DNA of 64,000 nucleotides from Pleurotus djamor (lineage: Eukaryota; Basidiomycota; Agaricomycetes; Agaricales; Pleurotaceae). Of this stretch, positions 24,048-36,084 are shown one piece after another (the stretch's first letter is position 1; each line of letters starts with the position of its first letter). Position numbers and translations under genes: made by a program. The stretch is from positions 113,474 through 177,473 of the forward strand of contig JAPEVF010000026.1 of the NCBI GenBank assembly GCA_029747585.1. The letters are read 5' to 3'. The notes below the pieces were generated by a model. The model had not been told where the DNA came from and did no database searches. It saw nothing but the letters and a program-made list of their open reading frames with translations.

Positions 24048-25480
24048 ATGGAGGCTTCCATGCACGCATCCCTCGCTGTCGTCGCCACTTTCGACGCATT
24101 CCAAATCCTTGGCTGCTTGCTCCTGACGACTATATTCCTGACGGCAGCGCTCTCGCCTACGGTTACGCGATCCCATGCGTGGTACAACATCATCATTACT
24201 TGGATATTCTCCACATTCGCCTACTCGATAAATATCGGAATGCAGACAAGCATAAAACCTCCGTTCTCACTATGCATCCTGCAAGCGGTACTCATCTACG
24301 CGGCTCCTGCAATGTAAGTCAACCCATTGACCTCACTGGTGCGTAATCTCGATCTGGGCTCTTCTCATAGGACAGCGATGGCATGTCTGTGCTACTCTAT
24401 AGACGTAGGCCCCATTTTATATTCTACACAATCAGTTGAGCCTTAATCCTCGGTAGCTATTGCTCATCGTCAGGCTTTTGATTGGGCGTAAGAAGGCGTC
24501 CAGGGTTCTGAGGTTCCTGGTAAGCTCTTCGCCACCCAGGTTGATCAGTGCTTGGTTGATGCTGCGGTCTCAGATTCTAGCGTTCCCGTACATAACTGGA
24601 ATCCTCGCTTGTGCAGGTTCCCTATGGGTACGAAGTCTCCACTCGTGATGTCCTTGAACTAAGCGGATCCTCATGCATAATTGATAGAGCGGCTTAGCAC
24701 ATCGCGAGGACGTCACTCCATCTCCATCAGGGCTCTTTTGTCATGTCGCACCTACATTCTTTTGGGGACCAAGCATCGTGTCCATACCGTATGTCAGAGG
24801 AACATTGACCGGCGTGACCATTGACTTACATAGACAGAGCATTGGCAACAGGGATTCTGGTCACTGTCTGCATGCTTTTAGTCTTGGCTTTCTCTGGTAG
24901 GTAAATCTTTGAGTCGCCCGAACGATGTCGCACTAACGTTCGCTCACTCAGTGGCCACAGTTTGTATGGTTGTCAAGATTCGTAAGAGGCACAAAATTGA
25001 AGATATACACCTGCACCTTGACAGAAGCTTATCACGCATAGCCTTAATCCGCTTTGGTGCAATTTGCTTTCTTGCCCTTTGCGTTGCAGTGACCCCGTTT
25101 GTCCCACCCATATCCTACTGCTTCGACTCAATAGATTTACTAACTATCTTCTTTGATTCTTCATCGATAGAGCTGCCACTGTCGTCGTGATACCTCACGG
25201 AGATGTTCGCAGTGAGCTACCAATTGCAGCCCGTAAGTTAGATTAACTACAACCTTGCGTGTTAGAAATCACTGAACTTGACTGGTCAACAGTCCCCCTC
25301 CTTTCCGCGTTGATATTTGGGACACAGAAGGTATATCACATACTCAATGAGACTTCTATCTTCTCTAATCAGAAATTTCAGGATATCATCAACGTATGGA
25401 TGTTTTGTCAGCGCAAACGCTCGCAAACCAGCGTCATCGTGGTACAAAGTGGACCGGACTCATTAACTCATTTAACATAG
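24048..25480 (+). CDS. seven-membrane-segment protein, tandem copy A
   Basis: Exons read by eye give a polytopic protein: a first helix after FMEASMHASLAVVATFDA, then WYNIIITWIFSTFAYSINIGMQ, PFSLCILQAVLIYAAPAM-TAMACLCYSID, a basic loop (GRKKASR), ILAFPYITGILACAGSLW, an outer loop with GLFCHVAPTFFWGPSI, ATGILVTVCMLLVLAFSV, a basic inner loop (KIRKRHK), RIALIRFGAICFLALCVAV, and a last segment around LPLLSALIFGTQK-DIINVWMFCQRKRS. Topology and the Cys pair (start of helix 3, outer loop 2) recall G-protein-coupled receptors, but I recognise no named family. Where copies B and C have ATG, this copy has ATA followed by GTGTCC, so translation would begin at the next in-frame ATG (24048) with a shorter outer tail. 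Stop TAG at 25478-25480. Confidence 0.7.
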
Positions 25481-25928
25481 GCCCGCACCTGACTCATGCT
25501 TATTATACCCATATACCCGTGGTTTCGTCTGTAATGCGGTCGATCCACAGCTTCACTCATTACATTGGTCGTCCCCGAAATAGTTCCCGAGGCTTGGGCG
25601 CCTGCTTCTAAGTATTTCCCTCTTGGATTGAGTCCTAGGATCCCAGTGCCCAGTGCTCACTCCAAACAGCAACCATCCCATTCTCAAGATGGAGCTTGAA
25701 GGGGTCATCCCAAGAACACTCACTGGTTCCCTCGACTCGACTGTCCGGTGATGACGATGACTCACGTCTCACTACTCGCATCCAACTCGCATCACTCGAT
25801 GACTTGGATCTGTCAGGCTGTCTTGGAACCTCGCGGAGGCTGATGGCGTCACTTCGTCGCTCTGATTGAAGAGACGGAGCACCTTTTTTCTCTGCTTTTC
25901 TGGTCATCTGAATCACTACCCGCACAGG

Positions 25929-27363
25929 ATGGTGTCCTTTATAGACCTGACCGAAGATGACGCCTTCTTCCGACTTCGTGGCTTCATGACCGCATCCCTC
26001 GCTATCATCGTTGCCTTCGACGCATTACAAATTCTCGGATGCTTTCTACTGCTGTCCATTCTCCTCACTGCAATGCTCTCGTCCGCGATTCATCGATCTA
26101 ATTCGTGGTACAACATCATTATTACGTGGATATTCTCTACTTTCGCCTATTCCATCAATATTGGCATGCAGACAAGAATATCACCGCCATTCTCCTTGTG
26201 TATCTTGCAAGCGGTGCTTATATATGCGTCTCCCGTAGTGTACGTCAGGTCATCGTCCCACTAGAGTCAGACCACGATCTGTGTTTCTTCTATAGGACCG
26301 CAATGGCATGTCTGTGCTACTCTATAGATGTACGTCCATGTCAGCCNTTTTTTTTCGTAGGTGAGATTACTAATGTTAAATACATAGCTACTGCTTCTTG
26401 CTAGATCTTTTACTGGGCGGAAGCAAAACTCTAAGGTTCTGACTGTCCTCGTAAGCTTGGCCCTTTCGCCACCCAGTGCCTGTGTATGTTGACTATATGA
26501 CCCAAGATGATGATTTGTCCGTACGTTGCGGGATTGCTCTCCTGTGCGGTCTCTCTATGGGTAAGCTCCGCTCAGGGCATCCCTTACAACTGACGAGGAT
26601 ATGATATATGCTCCATAGAGTGGCCTATCACGTCGCGATAAAGTTATTCAGGCATCCTCGGGTATTCATTGCCATATTGAACCTACTTATGATTGGGGAC
26701 CGTCCATACCGTAAGTGCATAAATCTCGGCAGTGATAAGAGCTTATTTCCCCCTGCAGTGCACTGGTAACAGGGATTATGGTCACTGTCTGCATGCTTCT
26801 AATCTTGGTGTCTTTTGGTACGCGAAGCTATCTCTTTCCCCAAATTAAGTCGCCTCAACAGGCTTCAGGAGCGGCTACCTGCGTTATCATTCGGCATCGT
26901 CAGACCTACAAGGATATGCGCCTACACCTAGATGGGAACCTGTCCCGCATCGCGTTGCTCCGATTCGCGACAATGTGCTTTCTCGCCCTTTGCGTCTCAG
27001 TCGTACCGTCAGTCCCTCATCTGACCACTTCAGTATCCCCTGAAACGTCTTACTTGAGCAGAATTTCTACTGGTATCATGACACCTACTGGAGATGTCAA
27101 CGGTGAACTAGCGCTTGCAACTCGTGAGTTCGGAGGGCTCCAATGTGATCGAAAATGCTGAAATTGGAAGTCGTGTAGTACCCCTCATTTCTGCGTTAGT
27201 ATTTGGGACACAGAAAGTATGCTAAACAATCAAAAAGGCTATCTTGTCTGATTAGAGCTTTCAGGATATTATCAACGTATGGATGGTTTGTCGGCACAAA
27301 CGCTCGCAAACCAGCGTTATAGTGGTACAAAGTGGACCGGACTCATCAACTCGCTTAGCATAG
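25929..27363 (+). CDS. seven-membrane-segment protein, tandem copy B
   Basis: This close paralogue of copy A has the same intron positions. ATG 25929 starts MVSFIDLTEDDAFFRLRGF, then the first helix, NSWYNIIITWIFSTFAYS, SLCILQAVLIYASPVV-TAMACLCYSID, GRKQNSK, MMICPYVAGLLSCAVSLW, the outer loop GIHCHIEPTYDWGPSI, VTGIMVTVCMLLILVSF, RIALLRFATMCFLALCVSV, then LPLISALVFGTQK-DIINVWMVCRHKRSQT and a short tail to TAG 27361-27363. The outer-loop CH and the Cys at the start of helix 3 are kept. One intron holds an N beside a T run (26347), so its length is uncertain but the frame is not affected. The reading frame looks intact. Function is unknown; a membrane receptor or sensor is the working inference. 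Confidence 0.72.
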
Positions 27364-27493
27364 ACCCGCTCCAGACTCTTGCCTATCATACCCAGACACC
27401 CGTGGCTTCGACTGCAATGTGGTCGATCCAACATCGGCCATCCCCTGAACAATCCCTGAGGCCTGAGCCAATTTGACACTCCGCGACCCGTGC

Positions 27494-27566
27494 TAGGCTC
27501 GATTCCAGCCGTTCTTGTAAGTTTGGGGGGAAAGNAAAAAAAAACACCAGAAATACTTACAAGAAC
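27494..27566. repeat. dispersed repeat copy with internal inverted 12-mer
   Basis: Bases 27494-27526 match the last 33 bases of the window (63968-64000) with only two differences, both C versus T. Inside this copy the 12-mer GTTCTTGTAAGT (27511-27522) returns in reverse complement at 27555-27566, leaving a 32-base loop with an N and an A run. The end CTCG is also mirrored shortly beyond (27580s). It resembles a small hairpin or MITE-type element. It lies in the 597-base gap between 7TM copies B and C, where I see no gene. Confidence 0.55.
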
Positions 27567-27960
27567 TAGCTATTCCGAGTGTTTTATTTTTCCCCTTCCC
27601 CTTTGCCCACGCAAACGAGGAACTAGCTACCAAGGACGACTGGGATCGAGTCTAGACCCGTGCGTTGAACTTACACCACCACTCAACGCAACAGCTTCAT
27701 GCCTCGACTTTAAAATGTGGCTTGACCTGGAAAGTACCCAATTTCTACCAACAGGGTCTGAACAAGTTGTACACGGATTGTGTGTTCATGGACCCACACC
27801 ATCATCGTGTCAGGAGTCAGTGATTGTACCATTGTTGATTGATATCAAGCAACCATCACTTCTTTTTGGGGCACATCTCTTGTATTAATGCCTCTGGACT
27901 TGAGACAGTTCGTGTCGTTGGCTCCAGCAACTCCCCACATTCCCTTGCCCCGTCAGCATC

Positions 27961-29547
27961 ATGGACGATGTATATGACTTTCTTTCTTCTCGTGGTATGT
28001 TCGCTCCAAAACCACTGCTGCTTCGGTTTCTCATTCGTGCACTGAGTCCAGAGCCAGCGGAGGGAACAGGATCAACTCCAACTCCTCCCAAGCCTCACCT
28101 CATCGCTGCGTTCAATGCCGTCCAAATCACGGGGCTGGTCCTTCTTCTCCTTGTCATTCTTACTTCATGGTTATCACCAAAAGTCAAACGGTCGATTCCG
28201 TGGTACAACATCATTATCTCGTGGATATTCTCCGCTTTCTCGTTTCTCCTCATCATTGGGAAACAAACGGGTCCAGAACCACCGTTTGGGTTATGTCTCT
28301 TGCAGTCAATTTTTATCTATGCTGCACCGTCTATGTTGGTCATCTCCCATCTCATCTCGTCCACCTGTAGTAACCTTTTCTTACCGCCAGGAACGCTTGT
28401 GTCTGCCTGTGCTTCGCTATGGAGGTACTACTCTTAAGGAGCTCGAAGTATCACCTATTGACACTCTTTGATAGCTTTTCTTCAGCGTTAGCTCGGCGAC
28501 GAATCGTCAATCCGCATCTCGCAAATGGAGGTTCTTCGTAAGCTTCGTTCCTTGTCAAAATCCCAATCCAACGATTCTAACGCTGACCGAAGGACAAACA
28601 GATCATTTTCCTCCCATATATCGTTCCCGCCTTGGTTATCATCGAGGCTCTGGCGGTATGCCTTTCCCCTTAGAGTATACACCACCAACAAATTGAAAGT
28701 TCTGACTTTCGAGACAGCTTGGATTGACACATCGTCAAACGGTCAAGAGGACGCTTGATGGAATGTATTGCCACTTGGAAATGCCTACCCCGTACGCCAC
28801 CTTTTCCAATATCTAGCATATCATGAACCTGATGGACTTGAAACTTAGATCGCTCATAACCGGTGGAATCGTTGTCTTCGTCATGATTGCTGTGTTACCG
28901 GTCGTTGGTAAGTGTATTTCCCTACCCAAACTACGTCGTCTGGGATACTATGCTGAATGCCGGACCCGTAAGGTGTAACGACGTACATGTTCATCAGAAA
29001 CTGGAACGCATTCCGACAGATGAGAGTACGAGAGACAGGCGGCGTACCTCCCCGAATGGTCATTCGCTTCGGCATATTTTGTCTACTCCCGCTTCCCATT
29101 GTCACCATTTCGTGCGTAAACTCATGCATCACGAGTCCTGATCGTTCATTCTGATGTTCCTCGACGCATAGCCTTGTCAGCATCAACTTCCGTGACGGAG
29201 GCCCACAATCGGCAGAGATTCAGGTTGGAATTGCCACGCGTAGGTGCACTTTTTATCCTGTCTAATCAGTTCACTGACCCGAAGTTCCTGTATCTTGACA
29301 GTTCCCATCGTCGCAGCACTGATCTTTGGGACGCAAACTGTGCGCCATCTTCTTGTCGTGATTGATACACACCTCATCATACTTCTTTTCATAGGACATC
29401 CTTTCCGTGTGGATGTTCTGGAGATGGCGTCCAAAGCGCCCACAAGCGCATGTAGTACAAGTGTCACCGCCGCCGAAACAACGCTTGGAAGATATCGAGA
29501 TGGATATCAAGGGAGCTGTGACTTCTACTACGCATCTAGTAGCTTGA
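27961..29547 (+). CDS. seven-membrane-segment protein, diverged tandem copy C
   Basis: This third paralogue has the same exon plan but is more diverged. It starts MDDVYDFLSSRGMF with a longer outer tail, then HLIAAFNAVQITGLVLLLLVILTSW, IPWYNIIISWIFSAFSFLLIIGK, FGLCLLQSIFIYAAPSM-NACVCLCFAME, a basic loop (SASRKWR), IIFLPYIVPALVIIEALA, outer loop GMYCHLEMPTP, ITGGIVVFVMIAVLPVV, FGIFCLLPLPIVTI, then IVAALIFGTQT-DILSVWMFWRWRPKR and a hydrophilic tail ending HLVA at TGA 29545-29547. The WYNIII, LC-LQ, CLC and outer CH marks are shared with copies A and B. Splice sites in 28760-29330 are uncertain, so some part may be decayed. It converges with the small-protein gene 110 bases away. Confidence 0.62.
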
Positions 29548-29656
29548 TCATCCATTTTAATGATATACCCAGCGCAAGGGAAACCAAACGTATGATTAAT
29601 TAGTCCCAGATGACTTTCCTGATTCTACGGTACAATTACAAAAGTTGCTTGAATCA

Positions 29657-30230
29657 TTAGACTTCACCTCTGTCCGCTTTGACCTGACGAGGTGAGGTAA
29701 GAAAAGTGTACGTGTATATTTAACGGGGGAGCCAGAACTTACGTTGGCCTCACTATCGGTGGGTACGATACGCTCCTTCAAAACCGTAGTTGTCTCGTCG
29801 TGAACGGTGTGCTGTTCTTTAACTTCCTCAACCCCTTGCGCGCCCGACAGGGGACCTTTGACTGTATCATGGCTGTAGAATGCGTTGGTGGGCGCGGCTC
29901 TTTCATCGGGCGAATGGCGTGAGTGAATGTATTCAATGGTGCTTCTTTGCAAGTCAGCCGGAGTGCCATCCGAGCGGTCAGCCTAAAATGCATTATGATT
30001 GTGTACGTGGCCCATATTTGGGTGCGCACGGACCTTGACTGAAGCCTCTGAGGCGGAAGCCAAGTGTTCGTTCCAACCAGGTGCGTGAGAGTGTGGTGTC
30101 GATGTTTTATGCTGGAGTCCACGGAGATTTTTCTGTTTCTCAGCTTCAAGAAGCTGGATTCGTGAAAACAACATTAGCCATGCCAGTCCATGTAGTTCGA
30201 TGCACACACCTCTGGGTCATTGTCGTGCAT
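29657..30230 (-). CDS. small conserved-looking fungal protein with duplicated SEAxVKADR motif
   Basis: Spliced from ATG 30230, the protein has 135 residues: exon 1 MHDNDPE, then LLEAEKQKNLRGLQ and so on, with introns after VK (GTCCGTG...TTTTAG) and after EAN (GTAAGTT...CGTCAG). It ends VKADRGEV at TAA 29657. It is hydrophilic, with no signal peptide or membrane segment. A middle block (PGWNEHLASASEASVKADR, residues 32-50) and the C-terminus (SEANVKADR, 124-132) share the motif SEAxVKADR. The second and third introns each fall within or next to this motif. I do not recognise a named family. The Trp-containing block suggests a conserved short protein, possibly stress-related, but no function can be assigned. 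Confidence 0.68.
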
Positions 30231-30873
30231 AGTGCTGATATCAATGAGCTCGTATCAGCTATTTCAATCGCATACAAGGAAAATACCTAGAGTAGAACCT
30301 TCCAATGTGGTCAGCGTGGCGACGACACCCGAGACTGGTGAAACATACCTGGTCGACGTGCACCTCGATGAGGCCATGCCGGGCGAGCCAGCAGCGACAG
30401 CAGTGCAGCGGCGGGCAAGATTCAAAGAAACGGACTTGTACATTTTATTCGTGGACGTCGTGGTTGGGATTTTGAGGGAAAGAAGAACACGGCGGGCGTA
30501 TATGTACCCTCGAGCACAGGGGTATGACATCATCGATTAGTATCCTCCCCCACTCCACATTGGAAAAGGATTTTCACTTTTAGCGAGAGCTGCGGCTTCT
30601 ATGACATGGAGACGAGAATCGAACGGCTTTATTATTATTCAATCTATATGAACAAAGCATCAGGCAGGCTGTCGCGGTGAAGGAAAAGTTTGAGCGAGAA
30701 AGAAACGGGTGTGCTAGTGTGGAGGTATCCAGTGTCAAGATTGGTGTTTGGGCAGGACGGAGAAGACTCGAGTAATGAACGGGAAAGAGAAAGGCTCCTT
30801 GAATGCATAGACGACACTTTGGTGCTGGTATGTATACATGCAGTCCAATTTAAACGTATGTAGGGTAGTTGTA
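30231..30873. other. intergenic region between the small-protein gene and PP2A
   Basis: It holds the promoter of the small-protein gene (minus) and the 3' region of the PP2A gene (minus). An 81-codon minus frame (30644-30889) is low-complexity Ser/Leu and not supported. A short run of TTATTATT near 30630 could serve as a polyadenylation-type AT-rich element for neither gene in particular. Nothing else is seen. Confidence 0.35.
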
Positions 30874-32207
<1,334 letters not shown>

Positions 32208-32379
32208 GATGATACGTGGGTGTGGTCTGAGAGAAAGTGAAGGAGTAGGGTAGAAGGGGAATGGAAGGAAGCTATGCAACCCAAAACGTCACAGGAGTAA
32301 CGGCCATCGCCGTCACGCTCTCGTCTAATCTTGGAAACGCGTCGCGCGATTTAATTTCCTTTCCTCATCGACCACCATC
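32208..32379. promoter_or_regulatory. shared divergent promoter, PP2A catalytic subunit / CCT5
   Basis: Only 172 bases separate the two start codons, so core promoters must overlap. A CT-rich tract precedes each ATG. No clear TATA box is seen, as is usual for housekeeping genes. Confidence 0.6.
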
Positions 32380-34507
32380 ATGGCGCAGCAGCAGGCCGTC
32401 TACGCAACGGACGAGTACGGTCGACCATTCATCATCGTCCGTGAACAGGCCAAGAAAACTAGAAGCCATGGCGTTGAGGCGATAAAAGTTCGATTCACGT
32501 CTTCTATACTTTCTTTTATTGCATCTAATGAATCTATCCCTCTTCAGTCACATATACTGGCAGCCCGGACGGTTGCTAACATCGTACGAACATCGTTGGG
32601 TCCAAGGGGTTCGTGAAGATCAGACTGTCGCATTTCCAGTCTATTGATTATTGACTAGGACTGGACAAAATCTTGATCTCACCTGACGGAGACATTACGG
32701 TGACCAACGATGGTGCGACTATCCTAAGTCAAATGGAAGTCGAACATCAAATTGCAAAATTGCTTGTCCAGCTATCGAAGAGTCAGGACGATGAGATTGG
32801 CGATGGTACAACTGGTGTTGTTGGTGAGTCGCATATACTTGCGCTCTTCGAGTACATTGTTCATGCTGGAGTTGATTAGTACTTGCTGGTGCGTTACTTG
32901 AACAAAGCGAAGCGCTCCTGGATCGGGGTATACATCCAATACGGATAGCGGATGGCTTCGATCGAGCTTGCGCAGTGGCCGTCCAACAGTTGGATGAAAT
33001 TGCCGATCGCGTCGAGTTCTCAAAAAGCAATACCGAAAATCTTCTCAAGGCAGCTATGACAAGTCTTGGTAGCAAAATGTACGTCTCCAAATTCCATGTT
33101 TATCATGCCGGTCAATCATTTGCTGACGGTTCTCGTCTTAGTGTGTCCAAGGAACTCAAGCAATTCGCTCAAATCGCTGTAGATGCTGTTCTTACTGTTG
33201 CAGACCTTGAACGACGCGATGTCCTTTTCGATCTCATCAAGGTCGATGGAAAAGTCGGAGGCTCGCTTGCCGATACCACACTCATCAAGGGCGTCCTCAT
33301 CGACAAGGACATGTCCCACCCACAAATGCCTCACTCCGTTACCGATGCCAAACTCGCCATCCTCACATGTCCCTTCGAACCCCCTCGACCCAAAACCAAG
33401 CACAAACTCGACATTACATCCGTAGAAGAGTATAAGAAGCTCAAAGAATACGAACGGGAGAAATTCGCTGACATGATCAAACGCGTCAAGGATACTGGCG
33501 CCAACTTGGTTATCTGCCAGTGGGGCTTCGATGACGAAGCAAACCATTTACTGATGCAAAATGATCTTCCTGCTGTACGATGGGTTGGAGGGCCCGAGAT
33601 TGAGGTAAGCTTTTCTACATCGCCAGCGTCTTTCCCTGGAATAATGAATACCCCAACCCAGCTGATCGCCATTGCCACGCAAGGAAGAATTGTTCCTCGG
33701 TTTGAAGATCTTACGGCAGAAAAGCTTGGTAAGGCAGGTATCGTCCGGGAAATCACTTTTGGAACAACGCGAGACAAGATGCTGGTTATCGAGGAGTGTG
33801 CAAACACCCGTGCTGTCACTATCTTCGTTCGAGGAAGTAACAAGATGGTATGTCTTCTTCCCGTTCCTCTGAGTCTGGGTTGAATTTAATGCAATCAGAT
33901 CGTTGACGAAGCCAAACGAGCATTGCACGATTCCATCTGTGCAGTACGGAACTTGGTCGTCGATAACCGTGTCGTTTACGGCGGTGGCGCCGCTGATATC
34001 AGCTGCTCAATAGCTGTATCGAAAGCCGCCGATGAGATCCCAAGTATCGAGCAATATGCCATGCGAGCATTTGCTTCTGCTCTCGATGCCATCCCTTTGG
34101 CTTTGGCTGAAAACAGTGGTCTTTCTCCGATAGAGACATTGACGGAGGTGAAGAGTCGTCAAGTGAAGGAGAGTGATCCTAAACTTGGCATCGACTGCAA
34201 CGACCGTGGCGNAAATGGTACGTCAGCCCCGCTGTTTCGTGACACTGTTTCTGAACATCCTTTTCCTGGTATGGTAGACATGAAGAAGCAATTCGTGTAC
34301 GACCCATTGATCTCAAAACGACAGCAATACTTGCTTGCTACCCAGGTAGGATCATTGCTTGCGCAACTTTTCCTAGCGCTCATTCTCCCTGTCTCTAGCT
34401 TGTTCGTGCAGTATTGAAGATTGGTACGTCAGCTCTCGTCTCTCAGTCACCTTGATCTGACATCCTTCCCAGACGACGTAATAACGGCAGGCGAAGCGGA
34501 CGAATAA
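32380..34507 (+). CDS. CCT5: T-complex chaperonin subunit epsilon
   Basis: CCT5 is one of eight subunits of the cytosolic TRiC/CCT chaperonin that folds actin and tubulin. From ATG 32380 the protein shows [36 protein letters not shown], the ATPase motif [43 protein letters not shown] with [10 protein letters not shown] typical of the epsilon subunit, [75 protein letters not shown], and a C-terminal [22 protein letters not shown]. It stops at TAA 34505-34507. About ten introns are needed. An N at 34212 near a short A run lies just before an exon end and does not break the gene. Confidence 0.95.
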
Positions 34508-34598
34508 ACGCATAGAAACCATATTACGAGTGTAATCCACATACATATCCTATCTATATCAAGTGCAAGATCAAAACAAAGCAAACATTCATATCAAG

Positions 34599-35816
34599 TT
34601 ATGATACGGAAATGGGTGCGGTCTCCTGAACTTCCTCAACGGTCGAGGAGACTGCATTCTTCTCCGTTAAGGTAGGAGTAGGCTGGGATGAAGGAGCCTT
34701 ACTCGTTTTATAGTCCCACTCTCTCAAGCCGACAGTCCCGCCGAGAGCCTTCCATTGTGCGAACCACTGCGCTCGCCGTTCTTCGCAGAGAGAAACCAAC
34801 GCAGGCCAATACTTCTTGTGGTCATACTCGAAGTCCACGTCTCCGCCCCACCACTCTTTCATAAGCATATCCGGAGTGAAGATGCCTTCATCAAGGACTT
34901 GGGGATTGAATTTCATCTTCGCCCGTGTGACGGGATCAATGAAAGGTGTGATGAGTTTGNAAAAACGCGTTGACCAGGAAGGGGACATTGATGATGATGG
35001 CCAGGCCAAGGCGTTCAGGATAGTGATTTTGAAGAATGCTGAGGACCTGTAAAATGAAACGATCAATAAGCGACAGCATGAGTAGGTCCAAGTTGTGGGC
35101 GCACAGTACGAGCGGTGCCTATGCTGGGGTTCTTCGCCCGGTCTGCGAAATTGATCATCAAGTCTATTGTCCTGAAAGCAAAATTGACATCCGTGTCGAT
35201 TTGTCACTGAACAGAACTTACTCTATGCCTGGCGCCATGAGATCAAACGTGCGTTCCAACATCCAGACAGCGAAGTGAACCTGTCTTTCGGCTTCCGTCG
35301 TATTCTGACGGCTTGGAATCATATAAAACGCGGGTCGTAGGCTTGTGTCGTATCCAAAGAGGATTTCCTTGCCCGTAACAGCCTGCAGATGGGTTTAAGA
35401 ATTTCGAAGACTATTTTCAAGAAATCACACTCACCTCTGGCTCGACGTGATCCGCAGTGACAAGGTCGTAAAGACCAAAGTCTCTTCTCCATTTCAGAGT
35501 CTGTTCCAGTCGCTCTATAGCTTTTTCTGCTGCTGACCATTTCACGGCGCGTAGGAAACTATAATACGCGTCACTCAGTGGCTAATTGAAGCTTCTTTGA
35601 ATAGGAGACACACCGAATTATGCATTCTTTCGAGAGCCAGAACTTCTCTTCCTCCTTCAGCTGGCCCTTCTCTATCCCTGGAAGCGCGTACTCGGGACTA
35701 GAAAAGTGCTTGAGCACCTTTTCATACATTTCTTGTTCATTTTCGGTGAGTTCGACGGGAGGCTTTGCATCTTCACGGGAAGGAGGTGCGGTGAGGGTGT
35801 ATACCTTGTCGGACAT
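34599..35816 (-). CDS. Sec14-like (CRAL-TRIO) lipid-transfer protein
   Basis: Sec14-type proteins move or present phosphatidylinositol and other lipids between membranes. ATG 35816 starts MSDKVYTLTAPPSRED; a CRAL-TRIO N-terminal helical part follows (ECIIR-FLRAVKWSAAEKAIERL, LKWRRDFGLYDLVTADHVEPE). The CRAL-TRIO lipid-binding fold comes next: EILFGYDTSLRPAFYMIPSRQNT, AVWMLERTFDLMAPGIETIDLMINFAD, TVLSILQNHYPERLG, INVPFLVNAFFKLITPFIDP, KMKFN, and a C-terminal GGDVDFEYDHKKYWPAL. The tail is Thr/Glu-rich and probably disordered. TAA at 34599. An N at 34960 beside an A run breaks one frame within the FFKLITPF segment and is best read as a run-length error. It is convergent with CCT5, 91 bases between stop codons. 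Confidence 0.88.
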
Positions 35817-36084
35817 GGTGGAGGCGTGAAACGGTGTGTGGACGAGGCATGTCGGCTCATTTATTAATTCTCCATACAAACGGCTTCTCCGGGGCGCCCA
35901 GATTTAGACGCTCGTGCTTCGATCATTTGTTCCTTCCTAATTTGGACATACAGGATCGGGTGCTCGAGACTCGAGTCCCATGCTCCGGTTCTGTTCAAGA
36001 TATCCTCCACGAGCTCGCACTTTTCTGCGATACCAGCATCTCCAGCCGACTTATAAACGAGCCGCTTACTCCCAACTATCGAGC
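35817..36084. promoter_or_regulatory. shared divergent promoter, Sec14-like / proline iminopeptidase
   Basis: 268 bases separate the two ATGs (35816 minus, 36085 plus). The minus ORF crossing it (35864-36172) is a shadow. No TATA consensus was seen. Confidence 0.5.

Noticed and set aside
33331..33843. 170-codon minus frame inside CCT5
   Set aside because: Antisense shadow of conserved CCT5 exons; its residues show no family.
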